A stretch of DNA of 64,000 nt from Agrobacterium fabrum str. C58 (GTDB taxonomy: Bacteria; Pseudomonadota; Alphaproteobacteria; Rhizobiales; Rhizobiaceae), in contig NC_003064.2 in NCBI RefSeq assembly GCF_000092025.1, positions 248,001 through 312,000 of the forward strand, given 5' to 3'. The notes beneath the pieces were generated by a model that had not been told where the DNA came from, did no database searches, and saw nothing but the letters and a program-made list of their open reading frames with translations. Within the stretch, counting starts at the first letter, position 1. Every line of letters starts with the position of its first letter. The position numbers and the translations under genes are program-made. Shown piece after piece: positions 36,443 through 44,846 of the stretch.

Positions 36443-37105
36443 CCTTGTCCGCCAAGTTTTATGGCACGGACAAGTAATCCCGCGCGTGAACCAAGGGGCA
36501 GGAACGTTCCGCCTACAGGCATGGCGAGATACTGGATCATCCGAAAGTTGAGCAGCGCCCTTTTGGACGGAATCAAGACCGCAACCTGGGCACCATGCCA
36601 GGCGCAATTCATGGATGTCAGCCGATACGCAACTTTGTTCGAAAATAGAGAGCGGGCAATTGCTGAAGTTTTGACGGATCGACAACACCGCGATCGAACG
36701 TTCTCAGGACATAGCGGGCGAATGCGGCCAGCCTCGCCTGCTGCCGGCGCTTTGGGTTTGAGATTCTGCCCAAGTCGGATGTAAACGGCTTGCTCCTGTC
36801 GCGCGTGGCGGACCTACGGGTTGAGGGACGCGAGTTCATGCGGCTTCTAGGTCGAGGCTGCAAACAAGATATCGCTCGTTTTCTTCGACTAGATCGTAGT
36901 AAAAGCTGCGAGGTGGCTGATCGAGACCACTGGTCCCGAACAGGGTTTGACGCGAGCTCAGATATGCCGTGACGCTGACAAACAATCGTCTCCAGGCATG
37001 ACCACACGTAGCCGCGCCGGGGTTGGCGCACGCGTTAGGTCACATCGACTATCTCGGCGTGAGCTTCAAGGTGACAGAGCGCCGTGTGGCGCCCTGTCTA
37101 GTCGA
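36443..37105. other. Interval without a recognised gene
   Basis: About 660 nt. A 137-codon minus frame (36618-37031) ends with LRTFDRGVVDPSKLQQLP, which looks protein-like and may be the C-terminal remnant of a larger gene, but I cannot assign it. Its N-terminal part is Arg/Ser-rich and unconvincing. No repeat or RNA gene recognised. Confidence 0.35.
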
Positions 37106-37705
37106 TTACAGGCCCGCACGCCGATAGCGCAGGCGTTCCTGCTCGATCTGGGCTGCATCATAGGGGTCGAGCGCGTCGTCGAAACGCGTCCAACCCTGCT
37201 CTTCGTAGGCAACTCGGCGTGCGGCCGGATCCACCCAGTTCGAGCGCTTGAGGATCGCCTCGGCTTCCGAGACCAGTGCGTCGTCGACCTTGGCGGTGAC
37301 GAGGGTTCCGCCGCGGCGAACACCCTCCGCATATACGTGGGCATCATGTTCGGAGACACCGGAGCTCGTCATCGCTCCAATGATGCCGCCGGTCGCACCG
37401 CCCGCGACTGCCCCAGCCGCAGCACCCGCAGCTGTCGCAGCCAGCCAGCCAGCGGCAACAACGGGACCGACGCCCGGTATCGCCATCAGACCCAGGCCGG
37501 TCAATAGCCCGCCAGCACCACCAACGACCGCGCCGATGCCGGCGCCGGTTCCGGCGCCTTCGGCTGCATTGGAATCGCCATGACGCTTATCAGCGTTATT
37601 GGAGACGATGCTGATATCGTCGGAGCGCACGCCAGCGGATTCGAGCGCGCTAACCGCAGCACTCGCATCGCTGTAGTCGTCAAACAGTCCAGTCACAGTT
37701 CTCAT
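37106..37705 (-). CDS. Glycine-zipper general stress protein (YflT/GSP17M-like N-terminus)
   Basis: A 199-residue protein. Residues 1-40 resemble the small stress domain of Bacillus YflT/GSP17M (TVTGLFDDYSDASAAVSALE). The middle is a Gly/Ala-rich, glycine-zipper hydrophobic tract (GTGAGIGAVVGGAGGLLTGL and AAGAVAGGATGGIIGAM) likely to insert in or associate with membrane. The C-terminus has VSEHDAHVYAEGVRRGGTLV, typical of the family. AAGGAGATCAAA precedes the ATG. It follows the exported protein at 37721 by 15 nt in one operon. Confidence 0.88.
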   Translation of the reverse strand: MRTVTGLFDDYSDASAAVSALESAGVRSDDISIVSNNADKRHGDSNAAEGAGTGAGIGAVVGGAGGLLTGLGLMAIPGVGPVVAAGWLAATAAGAAAGAVAGGATGGIIGAMTSSGVSEHDAHVYAEGVRRGGTLVTAKVDDALVSEAEAILKRSNWVDPAARRVAYEEQGWTRFDDALDPYDAAQIEQERLRYRRAGL

Positions 37706-37720
37706 TTTGATCTCCTTGGG

Positions 37721-38038
37721 TTACTTGGCGACCACGTTGCCTTGGTAGTCGAGGGCGATCGAGACGGCTTTGCCGTCCTTCATACCCGCCGCGTTCCAAA
37801 TACCTTTGTCGTCCTTCTTCAGGTCCTTGACGTCGCTATAACCAGCCTTTTCGATGCGGTCCTTGGCCTGAGCTTCGGTAAAGCTATTGGCGCCTTCGAC
37901 CGGTGCGGTCGGGTTCTTCGTGTCAGGGGTAGCAACGGCCGGCGTATCGCCGTTGTTGTTGGCGGTCGGAGCGGTCTGGGCGAAGGCCGAAATGGACGTG
38001 GCGGAAAAGAGCGCGGCGGCAAAAATGGCGTTTTTCAT
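37721..38038 (-). CDS. Small exported protein with PepSY-like fold
   Basis: A 105-residue protein. A signal peptide (MKNAIFAAALFSATSISAFA) is cleaved before QTAPTANNN, then follows a Thr/Ala/Pro-rich linker and a 50-residue domain SFTEAQAKDRIEKAGYSDVK with KDDKGIWNAAGMKDGKAVSI and ALDYQGNV, resembling the PepSY-like domain of small periplasmic proteins. GAGGAAG precedes ATG 38038. An EcfG-type promoter ends 48 nt upstream and serves this gene and the following stress protein. Confidence 0.8.
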   Translation of the reverse strand: MKNAIFAAALFSATSISAFAQTAPTANNNGDTPAVATPDTKNPTAPVEGANSFTEAQAKDRIEKAGYSDVKDLKKDDKGIWNAAGMKDGKAVSIALDYQGNVVAK

Positions 38039-38085
38039 AGGGCTTCCTCTCGTGTTCGGAACTTCGTGAACGGATCCGGTGAGAT

Positions 38086-38110
38086 AACCCCGCTGCAAGC
38101 TGATGGTTCC
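38086..38110 (-). promoter_or_regulatory. EcfG/RpoE2-type promoter for the exported protein operon
   Basis: GGAAC (38110-38106), 17-nt spacer, GTT (38088-38086) on the minus strand, 48 nt before the start at 38038. Confidence 0.78.
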
Positions 38111-38360
38111 GGCGCGGTCTGCGCGATCTATCAGGACTATGTCTCGTTCTCAGGTATTTGTCGGCTTGATAGCTAACCGGTGCCAAGCGTTTGCGGCGCC
38201 GGGCGCATGCAACGCTGCACGCGTCGTCGGCTTCTCTGCGTCGCTCCAATCTCGAATAGGTTCGCCCCGCGCCTTTACTCGTGTGGGAGGAACTCACAGA
38301 TATACCTCGCAGAGCGCCTTCGGGCACGCTTATCGACAAGCCTTTGGAACATGCCTGCGA

Positions 38361-38984
38361 TCACACACGCGGATCACCTGACCGGACCTCCTGGATGAGA
38401 CTTCCGAATGCTTCTTCCAGCAGGTCGACCATTGGCCGCACGCCTTTCTCCTGACTGAAGATGTCACCGGCGATCCGCATCGCTCCGACTGAAAGCATCG
38501 CGACGACCCGCAAAGCCGTTGATCGCTCGGGCTCAGGCCACCGCTCGCTGAGAGCTTCGTAGATCTCACCTTCCTGTTGAACGTATGATACCTGCTTGCG
38601 CGCCTGAACGCTCGGGCTTGTCCGCATCAACCGATCCATCTCGATCATGTCATTTGTCGGAATTACCTTACAGACGCCTATAGCCGCATCGCGGACCACT
38701 TCAATCGGCGTCGAGCTTGAGGGAGCCCTTCGCACGGCGTCGGCGAGCATCTCGCCAATCCCGCTTTGAAGAGACAGCAAAATCTCGTCTTTCGACTTGA
38801 AGTAGTAGAAGAAAGTCCTGCGCGAGATGCCTGCCGCGGAGGCAATTTCGTCGAGTGTGGTGTTATCGAACCCCCTCTCAAGAAAGAGTGCGATGCCTTT
38901 CTCGGTAAGACGCTTTTTAGTCTCTCGTTTCTTCCGTTCCCGCAGACCGCCGTCTGCTTCACCGTGGCTCTCGGAATTCTTCAA
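38361..38984 (-). CDS. TetR-family regulator
   Basis: A 207-residue regulator. The helix-turn-helix is IALFLERGFDNTTLDEIASA followed by AGISRRTFFYYFKSKDEILL, and the C-terminal domain matches the MftR/AcrR-like type. It is divergent from an SDR gene; a perfect 15-bp palindrome in the 77-nt gap is probably its operator, so it likely represses both itself and the SDR. Confidence 0.93.
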   Translation of the reverse strand: MKNSESHGEADGGLRERKKRETKKRLTEKGIALFLERGFDNTTLDEIASAAGISRRTFFYYFKSKDEILLSLQSGIGEMLADAVRRAPSSSTPIEVVRDAAIGVCKVIPTNDMIEMDRLMRTSPSVQARKQVSYVQQEGEIYEALSERWPEPERSTALRVVAMLSVGAMRIAGDIFSQEKGVRPMVDLLEEAFGSLIQEVRSGDPRV

Positions 38985-39002
38985 CGCGGCTCTCTTGCAA
39001 AT

Positions 39003-39017
39003 TTACACTCAGTGTAA
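39003..39017. promoter_or_regulatory. TetR operator palindrome
   Basis: TTACACTCAGTGTAA is a perfect inverted repeat with one central base, 19 nt upstream of the TetR start. A weaker second copy (TTTACACCAAGTGCG) lies at 39025-39039. Confidence 0.7.
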
Positions 39018-39061
39018 TATTTATTTTACACCAAGTGCGAAAATTATGGAAGAGACCCGAG

Positions 39062-39967
39062 ATGACAAAGTGGACCGAAGCCAACATCCCAAATCAGCGC
39101 GGACGATCCGCCGTGGTGACGGGAACAGGTGGATTGGGTCTGGAAACGGCCCTGGCGCTAGCCCGCGCAGGATGCGACGTGACCATAGCCGGCCGCAATC
39201 CTGAAAAAGGTAGCGACGCCGTATCGCGCATTCAACGTGCCGCTCCCCATGTAACTGTAAGCTTCGAGAAGCTCGATCTTGCGGATCTCACCTCTATTGC
39301 CTTGTTCGCACAGCGGATGGAGAACGACAGGGAGAGTCTGGATCTGCTGGTGAACAATGCCGGCATCATGGTGCCACCGAAGCGGCAGGAAACTCGTGAC
39401 GGCTTCGAGTTGCAGTTCGGTACGAACTACCTTGGCCATTTCGCGTTGACCGCTCATCTGATGCCACTGCTAAAAAAAGGAACGGACGCGCGCGTCGTTA
39501 CCGTGTCTAGCGTCGCAGCTCGCGCTGGGAAGATCAATTTCGCCGACATCAATTCGGAAAAGAACTATCATCCAATGCGGGCCTACAGCCAGTCGAAACT
39601 CGCATGCTTGATGTTTGCGCTCGAGCTGCAAGATCGAAGCCGAGCAGCAGGGTGGGGTGTTTCAAGCATCGCGGCACATCCGGGAGTCTCTCGGACCGAT
39701 CTCCTGCACAATGCACCCGGCCGAAATAGCTTGCAGGGTTTGGCGCGAACTTTTCTCTGGTTTCTGTTTCAGCCCGTCGCACAAGGCGCGTTGCCGCAGC
39801 TATTCTCCGCCACGTCGAAGGAGGTGAAATCAGGCGGTTATTACGGTCCCGATCGCCTTGGTGAGACACGCGGACATCCGCAACCGGCACGCATCCCGCC
39901 AGAGGCTCTCGATCGCGTCGCCGGTAAGCAACTTTGGGAGATCTCCCAACGCATGACCGGACTCTAG
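39062..39967 (+). CDS. Short-chain dehydrogenase/reductase
   Basis: A 301-residue SDR of the retinol-dehydrogenase/protochlorophyllide-reductase-like group. TGTGGLGLETALALARAG is the nucleotide-binding motif, LVNNAGIMVPP and YSQSKLACLMFALEL give the active-site pattern. ATG 39062 is preferred over the upstream GTG because of its position after the operator region, with GAGACC upstream. It is likely controlled by the divergent TetR. Substrate unknown. Confidence 0.92.
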   Translation: MTKWTEANIPNQRGRSAVVTGTGGLGLETALALARAGCDVTIAGRNPEKGSDAVSRIQRAAPHVTVSFEKLDLADLTSIALFAQRMENDRESLDLLVNNAGIMVPPKRQETRDGFELQFGTNYLGHFALTAHLMPLLKKGTDARVVTVSSVAARAGKINFADINSEKNYHPMRAYSQSKLACLMFALELQDRSRAAGWGVSSIAAHPGVSRTDLLHNAPGRNSLQGLARTFLWFLFQPVAQGALPQLFSATSKEVKSGGYYGPDRLGETRGHPQPARIPPEALDRVAGKQLWEISQRMTGL

Positions 39968-40105
39968 GAATATCCTGATATTAAGCTCTTAAAACAGGCT
40001 CGACGCTTGAATGCCGGCACGCAAGTTTGTCTGGAAGCTGGCCAGGTCACGACTTTCTGACCGCTGGCGATCATATATCTCGTAGAGGCTCGGAGGAAAG
40101 TCACC

Positions 40106-40771
40106 TTGACAAAAGAACGACCGTTCGTACTATTGTCTATGAGCTCAATCAATACCAAAGCGAAAATTCTTCATATAGGCATCGATCAGCTCAGCGTATC
40201 CGGGTTGGCCGGGGTGACGGTAGGGCAGCTGGCGAATGCGTCGGCCCTGTCAAAGAGCGGTCTCTTCGCTCACTTCAAATCGAAGGAACAGCTACAGATC
40301 GAGTTGCTAAGCGAGGCAGCCCGTATCGCAAAGCTGACGATTGTCGAGCCGGCAATGAAAGCAGATCAGGGCCTTTCGAGACTGCGTGCGGTGGTCGAGC
40401 TTTGGTTTGGATGGTCCCGCCGGGCAGGCCTGCAGGGCGGGTGCCCCCTCGCGGCCGCCCTGTTTGAGTTGGATGATGACGTCGGTGACGTGCGCGATCA
40501 CGCGGCCCAGCTAACGGTACGCTGGAGAAATCTACTGACAATGCTGGTGGGCGAGTCAGTGACGGCCGGTCATTTGTCGGCTGCAACTGATGTGGCGCAG
40601 TTCATCTGGGAGCTGAACGGCATATACCTGAACCATCACGTGTCGACGCGGTTCTTCCGTGAGAAGGAAGCCGACGCACGGGCGACGTATGCCTTCGAAG
40701 CGCTGATTGCCAGGCATCGCCCTGAATCCGGCTCAGCTGTGACCGCCTGGAAGGAGTGCACCGATGGATGA
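40106..40771 (+). CDS. TetR-family regulator with C-terminal TetR_C domain
   Basis: A regulator of 210 to 221 residues. The helix-turn-helix is AGVTVGQLANASALSKSGLF with AHFKSKEQLQIELL. The start is ambiguous. TTG 40106 has a strong GGAGGAAAG 7 nt upstream, while ATG 40139 lies after a promoter-like TTGACA/TACTAT pair that overlaps the TTG. An inverted repeat (GAACG AC CGTTC, 40115-40126) between them suggests self-control. It overlaps the next gene by eight bases. Confidence 0.9.
   Translation: MTKERPFVLLSMSSINTKAKILHIGIDQLSVSGLAGVTVGQLANASALSKSGLFAHFKSKEQLQIELLSEAARIAKLTIVEPAMKADQGLSRLRAVVELWFGWSRRAGLQGGCPLAAALFELDDDVGDVRDHAAQLTVRWRNLLTMLVGESVTAGHLSAATDVAQFIWELNGIYLNHHVSTRFFREKEADARATYAFEALIARHRPESGSAVTAWKECTDG
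40115..40126. promoter_or_regulatory. Probable operator for the downstream TetR gene
   Basis: GAACG-AC-CGTTC inverted repeat between TTGACA (40106-40111) and TACTAT (40128-40133). It would fall in the spacer of a promoter, or inside the first codons if translation begins at TTG 40106. Confidence 0.45.
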
Positions 40772-41126
40772 AGGCGCAGAGGCGGACGCCGAGAGCGCTC
40801 TGGTCGAACTCCAACAACTGAGACGTCTTGAAATGGCATCGATCGCGGAAGCGACAACCCTCGTGCTTCTGGTGGGACTCGCTGTTCCGGCCAAGCATAT
40901 CTTCAACTGGCCCGAAGGATCAAAATATCTGGGCCCCATCCACGGCATCGCTTTTCTCACGTACATGTGGATCACCCTCCAGACTTTAGCCGGAGGCGGC
41001 TGGCGGCGGCGGGATGCAGCACGGTTATTCGCCGCAGCGTTCATACCATTTGCGGGATACTTCAACATTCAGTGGCTGCGCCGTCGCACGATTTTGATGG
41101 CCACCAATATAGGTGACGGGACGTGA
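40764..41126 (+). CDS. DUF3817 integral membrane protein
   Basis: A 120-residue protein with three predicted helices. RRLEMASIAEATTLVLLVGL, then GPIHGIAFLTYMWITLQTLA with the conserved His, and FAAAFIPFAGYFN match DUF3817. AAGGAG precedes the ATG, which overlaps the TetR stop, and its own stop overlaps the next GTG. It is therefore part of a tightly coupled three-gene operon. Confidence 0.85.
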   Translation: MDEGAEADAESALVELQQLRRLEMASIAEATTLVLLVGLAVPAKHIFNWPEGSKYLGPIHGIAFLTYMWITLQTLAGGGWRRRDAARLFAAAFIPFAGYFNIQWLRRRTILMATNIGDGT

Positions 41127-41542
41127 ACGAACTGTATCCGTACATCGTGGCAGCGCATGTCACGTCCGTCGTATTCCTGGTTGGCGGCATGCTCATGCAT
41201 GAGCGCCTTGTGAGGGAGATCGCTCTGCTTCCGGCCTCGAATCAATCGCGGATGCTGGGCGCTGTTCTCCGGCTCGACCGTCAAGTGATCTCTCCTGCCT
41301 TGTTATCGACCTGGACCTTCGGCTTGATCCTGGCGTTTTGGTTGGGGTGGTTTTCCTCTCCCTGGCTACAGGTCAAGCTCGTTGTGGTGACTGCCCTGTC
41401 CGCGTTACACGGGATCCAGTCCGGCCGCCTTCGGCGATGGGTCCGCGACGGTAGCGCCGCAAGAAGCACAAGGGGTGCAGGCGCTGGTATTGTCATTGCA
41501 ATGGCCGCAATCGCATTGCTTGCGATCGTAAAGCCATTCTGA
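41123..41542 (+). CDS. CopD/HemJ-like integral membrane protein
   Basis: A 139-residue protein with four predicted helices, starting at GTG 41123 within the preceding stop. The first helix contains AAHVTSVVFLVGGMLMHERL, resembling the HemJ/CopD fold with its conserved His, and SPALLSTWTFGLILAFWLGW follows. HemJ proteins oxidise protoporphyrinogen and CopD proteins move copper; which applies here cannot be told, and the length is at the short end for either. Confidence 0.7.
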   Translation: MNELYPYIVAAHVTSVVFLVGGMLMHERLVREIALLPASNQSRMLGAVLRLDRQVISPALLSTWTFGLILAFWLGWFSSPWLQVKLVVVTALSALHGIQSGRLRRWVRDGSAARSTRGAGAGIVIAMAAIALLAIVKPF

Positions 41543-42043
41543 TCGAGATATCTTTGCTACGCGGATCAGTGATCCCAGCTCGAGTCGACCCTGACCTTAG
41601 GAACAAGATCAGCCGACTTCTGCTGCTCAGCGCGGTTCTTGAAAGGCAACTCGGCGGCCGTATTGTCCGCGAATGGGGCAGGGAGGGCTTGTGTCTCCTT
41701 GTCGGATTGCCATCCCTCGACCGCGTGGGGCAAGGCCTCAAGTCAAATCCATAAGGCCAAGGTCAGCCTTGGTCTAGCGGCTCACCCGGCGTGCATGGCA
41801 GCGGAAACCACCGTGCGAAATTGCGGGAACTCATGAAGCCTAAACCACAAGTTTGCGAGTCTTGCCGACACTATGGGCGGCCAAGAAGGGATGACGCGCT
41901 GAAAATGGTCAATACTCCCTGGGTCAGGCGCGGTGGGTGAGCGGCGATTGACCCTTCAGATGGCAATGTCTGCTTCGGTGCAGGGGGGCGTAGTACTCGC
42001 TCGCAATTTCAAGCGGTACGATCGCGGCGCGTGCGGCGCTCGA
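41543..42043. other. Interval without a recognised gene
   Basis: About 500 nt. A 66-codon plus frame at 41554-41754 has Leu/Arg-rich content without a recognisable motif. I see no repeat, RNA gene or clear promoter. Confidence 0.4.
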
Positions 42044-42630
42044 TTAACCGGTTCGCTGGATCCGCAATGCTTCTTGAATCACCTCTTCCAGTTCGCTACG
42101 CGTGGCGCCATCTCGAGCCTGAACGGACATGCCCTGAAGTACAACGGCGAGAAATCGGGCGAAGGATTTCGAACGTTCCGGATCGAGCCACCGACCCAAT
42201 GCTTCAGCAATCGCATCCCGCATCGCGTCTCGGCGCTTCGACACGGTTAGAGCGAGGGGGCGTGTTCTTCCGCGCATTGGAGCATGCCGCTTGAGACCAT
42301 GCACCCTCTTTCACCCCCAGGATCGGTCACGGCATCAGCGCCTTGACGCAAAATAGTCGCCACAACTTCATCCAGTGTCGATGCTGCATCCAGGTTGAGA
42401 AGCGCGCCGGGAATTCCGCCATATCGGTCCAGAGCCTCGCGATATAACTGCGCTTTGCTCCCGAACGCAGCATAGAGACTTGGCGGCGCAATCCCGATCG
42501 CCGTCGTCAGGTCATTGAGCGACACGCCTTCATAGCCGTGCCGCCAGAACAGCCGCATAGCAATGTCGATCGCCTCTTCTCGGTTGAATGTACGCGGCCC
42601 GCCGCGCCGCCTTTTGACCTGCTTATCCAT
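42044..42630 (-). pseudogene. TetR-family regulator with a one-base frameshift
   Basis: From ATG 42630 the frame gives an intact helix-turn-helix (RTFNREEAIDIAMRLFWRHG with SLNDLTTAIGIAPPSLYAAF) up to ERGCMVSSGMLQCAEEHAP, then stops. The C-terminal half (LALTVSKRRDAMRDAIAEAL through QEALRIQRTG) continues in another frame. The break falls in a run of five Cs (minus strand, 42256-42260); adding one base restores a 195-residue protein. It may be a real pseudogene or a sequencing error. Two inverted operator copies lie upstream. Confidence 0.8.
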
Positions 42631-42641
42631 AGCGATCACTA
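42630..42641. promoter_or_regulatory. TetR operator copy 1
   Basis: TAGCGATCACTA, near-palindromic, overlaps the start codon of the TetR gene. Its reverse complement recurs at 42679-42690. Confidence 0.6.
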
Positions 42642-42678
42642 AAGACTGCTTGACGGAAGAAATCAAGTGGATAGTTTG

Positions 42679-42690
42679 TAGTGATCGCTA
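42679..42690. promoter_or_regulatory. TetR operator copy 2
   Basis: TAGTGATCGCTA, the exact reverse complement of copy 1, 25 nt before the hydrolase start. The pair would allow repression of both divergent genes. Confidence 0.6.
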
Positions 42691-42715
42691 AACGTAGCAA
42701 ATCAGGAGAAGCTTT

Positions 42716-43624
42716 GTGGTTGAGTATCGTTTCGTAAGGACAGCAAGGCACGTGTTTGCCGCCGTCGTACTGCTGGCGGCGTCGGCTGCCGCGGCTGCCG
42801 ACAAGGAATACACCGTCCAATCGTCCGATGGTGTGGTGATCGCCGTTGAGGAAACCGGAAATCCGACCGGCCAGCCCATCGTGTTCGTCCACGGCCTGCT
42901 CGGCAGCCGCATCAATTGGGACAAGCAAACGACCGACCCTGATCTGCAAAAGTTTCGGTTGATCACCTATGATCTCAGGGGGCACGGGCTTTCAGGAAAG
43001 CCGGATGACGCAGAGGCCTATAAGGACGGTCATCGGTGGGTGGACGATCTCGCTGCGGTTCTGAAAGAGAGCAAAGCCAAGAACCCCGTTCTGGTCGGCT
43101 GGTCTCTGGGGGGCGTGGTACTCTCGAATTACCTTGCCGCTCATGGCGACGCCGGGATCGGCGGTCTCATCTATGTCGATGGTGTCATCGAGATCAAGCC
43201 CGACCTCATCACGCCACACCCGGAGGTTTATGCTGGGCTGGCGTCAAAGGACCTGCGGACGCATCTTGACGCTGTGCGGACCTTCCTCGCGCTCTGCTTC
43301 CAGACGCAGCCGGACCGGTCAACATTCGAACGGCTGCTTTCAAACGCAGCCACGGCGTCATGGGTGATGACGCGCACAGTTCCCTCGATGACAGTCCAGG
43401 CAGCAGAGGGCCTGCCCAAGGCAAAAGTGCCGGTTCTGTTGATCTATGGCGGTAAGGACGATCTGGTGCGGCCAGCGCCGAGCATTGCCCGCGCGAAATC
43501 CTTCAACGGACAGATCAAGTCTAAGATCTACGACGACTCCGGTCACGCGCCTTTCCTCGAGGAGGCGGCCCGGTTCAATAAGGATCTCATCGATTTCACG
43601 ACATCGACGCAAGGCGGCAAGTGA
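42716..43624 (+). CDS. Exported alpha/beta hydrolase
   Basis: A 302-residue hydrolase. The N-terminus ARHVFAAVVLLAASAAAAA is a signal peptide. IVFVHGLLGSR is the oxyanion-hole segment, VGWSLGGVVLSNYLA the nucleophile elbow, GGKDDLV the acid and SGHAPFLEE the His. AGGAG lies before GTG 42716. It probably is repressed by the divergent TetR (now frameshifted). Esterase or lactonase activity is possible; substrate unknown. Confidence 0.88.
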   Translation: MVEYRFVRTARHVFAAVVLLAASAAAAADKEYTVQSSDGVVIAVEETGNPTGQPIVFVHGLLGSRINWDKQTTDPDLQKFRLITYDLRGHGLSGKPDDAEAYKDGHRWVDDLAAVLKESKAKNPVLVGWSLGGVVLSNYLAAHGDAGIGGLIYVDGVIEIKPDLITPHPEVYAGLASKDLRTHLDAVRTFLALCFQTQPDRSTFERLLSNAATASWVMTRTVPSMTVQAAEGLPKAKVPVLLIYGGKDDLVRPAPSIARAKSFNGQIKSKIYDDSGHAPFLEEAARFNKDLIDFTTSTQGGK

Positions 43625-43724
43625 CACAGGGAGCCGGCATGAAAGAGCGCCCAGCTTTTACGTCATATCGCAAGGCGTTGATGACTTAGAATCGCCGAAC
43701 TACCCGTCGGAGAAAGATGATGAG

Positions 43725-44648
43725 ATGAGAGATTCAGACAACGTCGGAGATAGCATCTTCTACCCAGGTTGGCGGCCATTCGAGATGGAGGCGGATGGCG
43801 TCCAGTTCAGTGGCGTGATTGGCGGATCCGGGCCGCCGCTCCTTCTTCTGCACGGGTTCCCCGAAACGCATATTGCCTGGCGTCGCATGGCGCCCGCTCT
43901 CTCTCGCGAATACAGCCTCGTCATTCCGGACCTGCCGGGCTATGGCAGGAGCTTAATTTTAGATCACTCTGAACGGTTCACCAAACGCCGGGCGGCAAGG
44001 GCTGTGTCGTCACTTATGACCGCCTTCGGTCACAAGACATTCGGCGTGATCGGTCACGACCGCGGCGCCCGCGTCGGTTATCGTCTGGCCCTCGATCATC
44101 CAGACCGGGTCAGGGGATTCGCATCACTGACCGTTATTCCCACTCTTGATGCCTTGGCGTCTGTCGATCACGAATTCGCTCTAAAAAACTTTCACTGGTT
44201 TCTGTTCGCGCAGCCGGATGACCTTGCTGAGCATCTGCTTGATTTGGACCCGCGCGGCTATCTTGAACGGGTTCTGGCCAGGATGACGGAAGGACGTGAT
44301 TTCCTGAAGCGCGAGGCCACTGAAGCCTATCACGAGGCATTCAGCCGACCGAGCGTGCGGGAAGCCATCATCGAAGACTATCGATCTGCGCTACGCGAGG
44401 ACCTGGAACATGATCGGGCTGATCGCAGGGATGGACGTAAACTTCGATGCCCTGTTTTCGTCTCCTGGCCCGAAAGAGGAAGTCGATCCGACCGCGGAAG
44501 CCCGATCGAAGTTTGGAGGCGGTGGGCGGACGAGGTCACAGGCGGAGCAACATCTGGTGGTCATCTACAGCCGGAAGATGCGCCTGATGAGGTTCTGGCG
44601 ATGCTGATACCTTTTCTGAGCAAAAGCTTTCTGCCTGGTCGCGCTTAA
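43725..44648 (+). CDS. Haloacetate-dehalogenase-family alpha/beta hydrolase
   Basis: A 307-residue enzyme. The nucleophile is an Asp (D112) in IGHDRGARVGYR, with the two Arg that hold a carboxylate in fluoroacetate dehalogenase. LLLHGFPETH is the oxyanion segment; NFHWFLFAQP matches the His-Trp halide pocket of that family; GGHLQPEDAP supplies the catalytic His. ATG 43725 is the first plausible start (GGAGAAAG upstream); the longer reading overlaps the previous gene. Defluorination or related epoxide hydrolysis is possible, and substrate is inferred only. Confidence 0.82.
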   Translation: MRDSDNVGDSIFYPGWRPFEMEADGVQFSGVIGGSGPPLLLLHGFPETHIAWRRMAPALSREYSLVIPDLPGYGRSLILDHSERFTKRRAARAVSSLMTAFGHKTFGVIGHDRGARVGYRLALDHPDRVRGFASLTVIPTLDALASVDHEFALKNFHWFLFAQPDDLAEHLLDLDPRGYLERVLARMTEGRDFLKREATEAYHEAFSRPSVREAIIEDYRSALREDLEHDRADRRDGRKLRCPVFVSWPERGSRSDRGSPIEVWRRWADEVTGGATSGGHLQPEDAPDEVLAMLIPFLSKSFLPGRA

Positions 44649-44742
44649 CCGCAAGTTATGGGACTGACGCGTGGTACAGCCCCGTAGAGTTGGCCAGCGT
44701 AATAAATTCAATCACTTTAACGGATTTATGGCGATGAGTGCA

Positions 44743-44769
44743 GGTTCGATTCCTATCAAGCCGATAAAG
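44743..44769 (+). repeat. tRNA T-arm-like repeat, copy 1
   Basis: Begins GGTTCGATTCCTATCAAG. One of four similar 27-nt sequences in the same orientation (with 46000, 46868 and 50411). It resembles a tRNA 3' part left by integration; no complete tRNA is present. Confidence 0.5.
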
Positions 44770-44802
44770 CCGCGTTCCTCATTGCGAGCTATCCCCGCAA
44801 GC

Positions 44803-44831
44803 GTTATACTGTTTTTGAAAAACAGTATAAC
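44803..44831. promoter_or_regulatory. 29-bp perfect palindrome upstream of the nucleotidyltransferase gene
   Basis: GTTATACTGTTTTT, one central G, then its exact 14-base reverse complement. It ends 15 nt before the start codon at 44847. It may be an operator for a self-regulating protein or a structured 5' leader. Confidence 0.7.
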
Positions 44832-44846
44832 ATCGGAATCGAGCTT

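Noticed and set aside
36618..37031. 137-codon minus frame
   Set aside because: Only the last 50 residues look protein-like; I could not assign a family, so it is mentioned only as a possible remnant.
43446..43724. Longer N-terminus for the dehalogenase-like protein
   Set aside because: The extension is Arg/Ser-rich and is a shadow of the preceding hydrolase gene.
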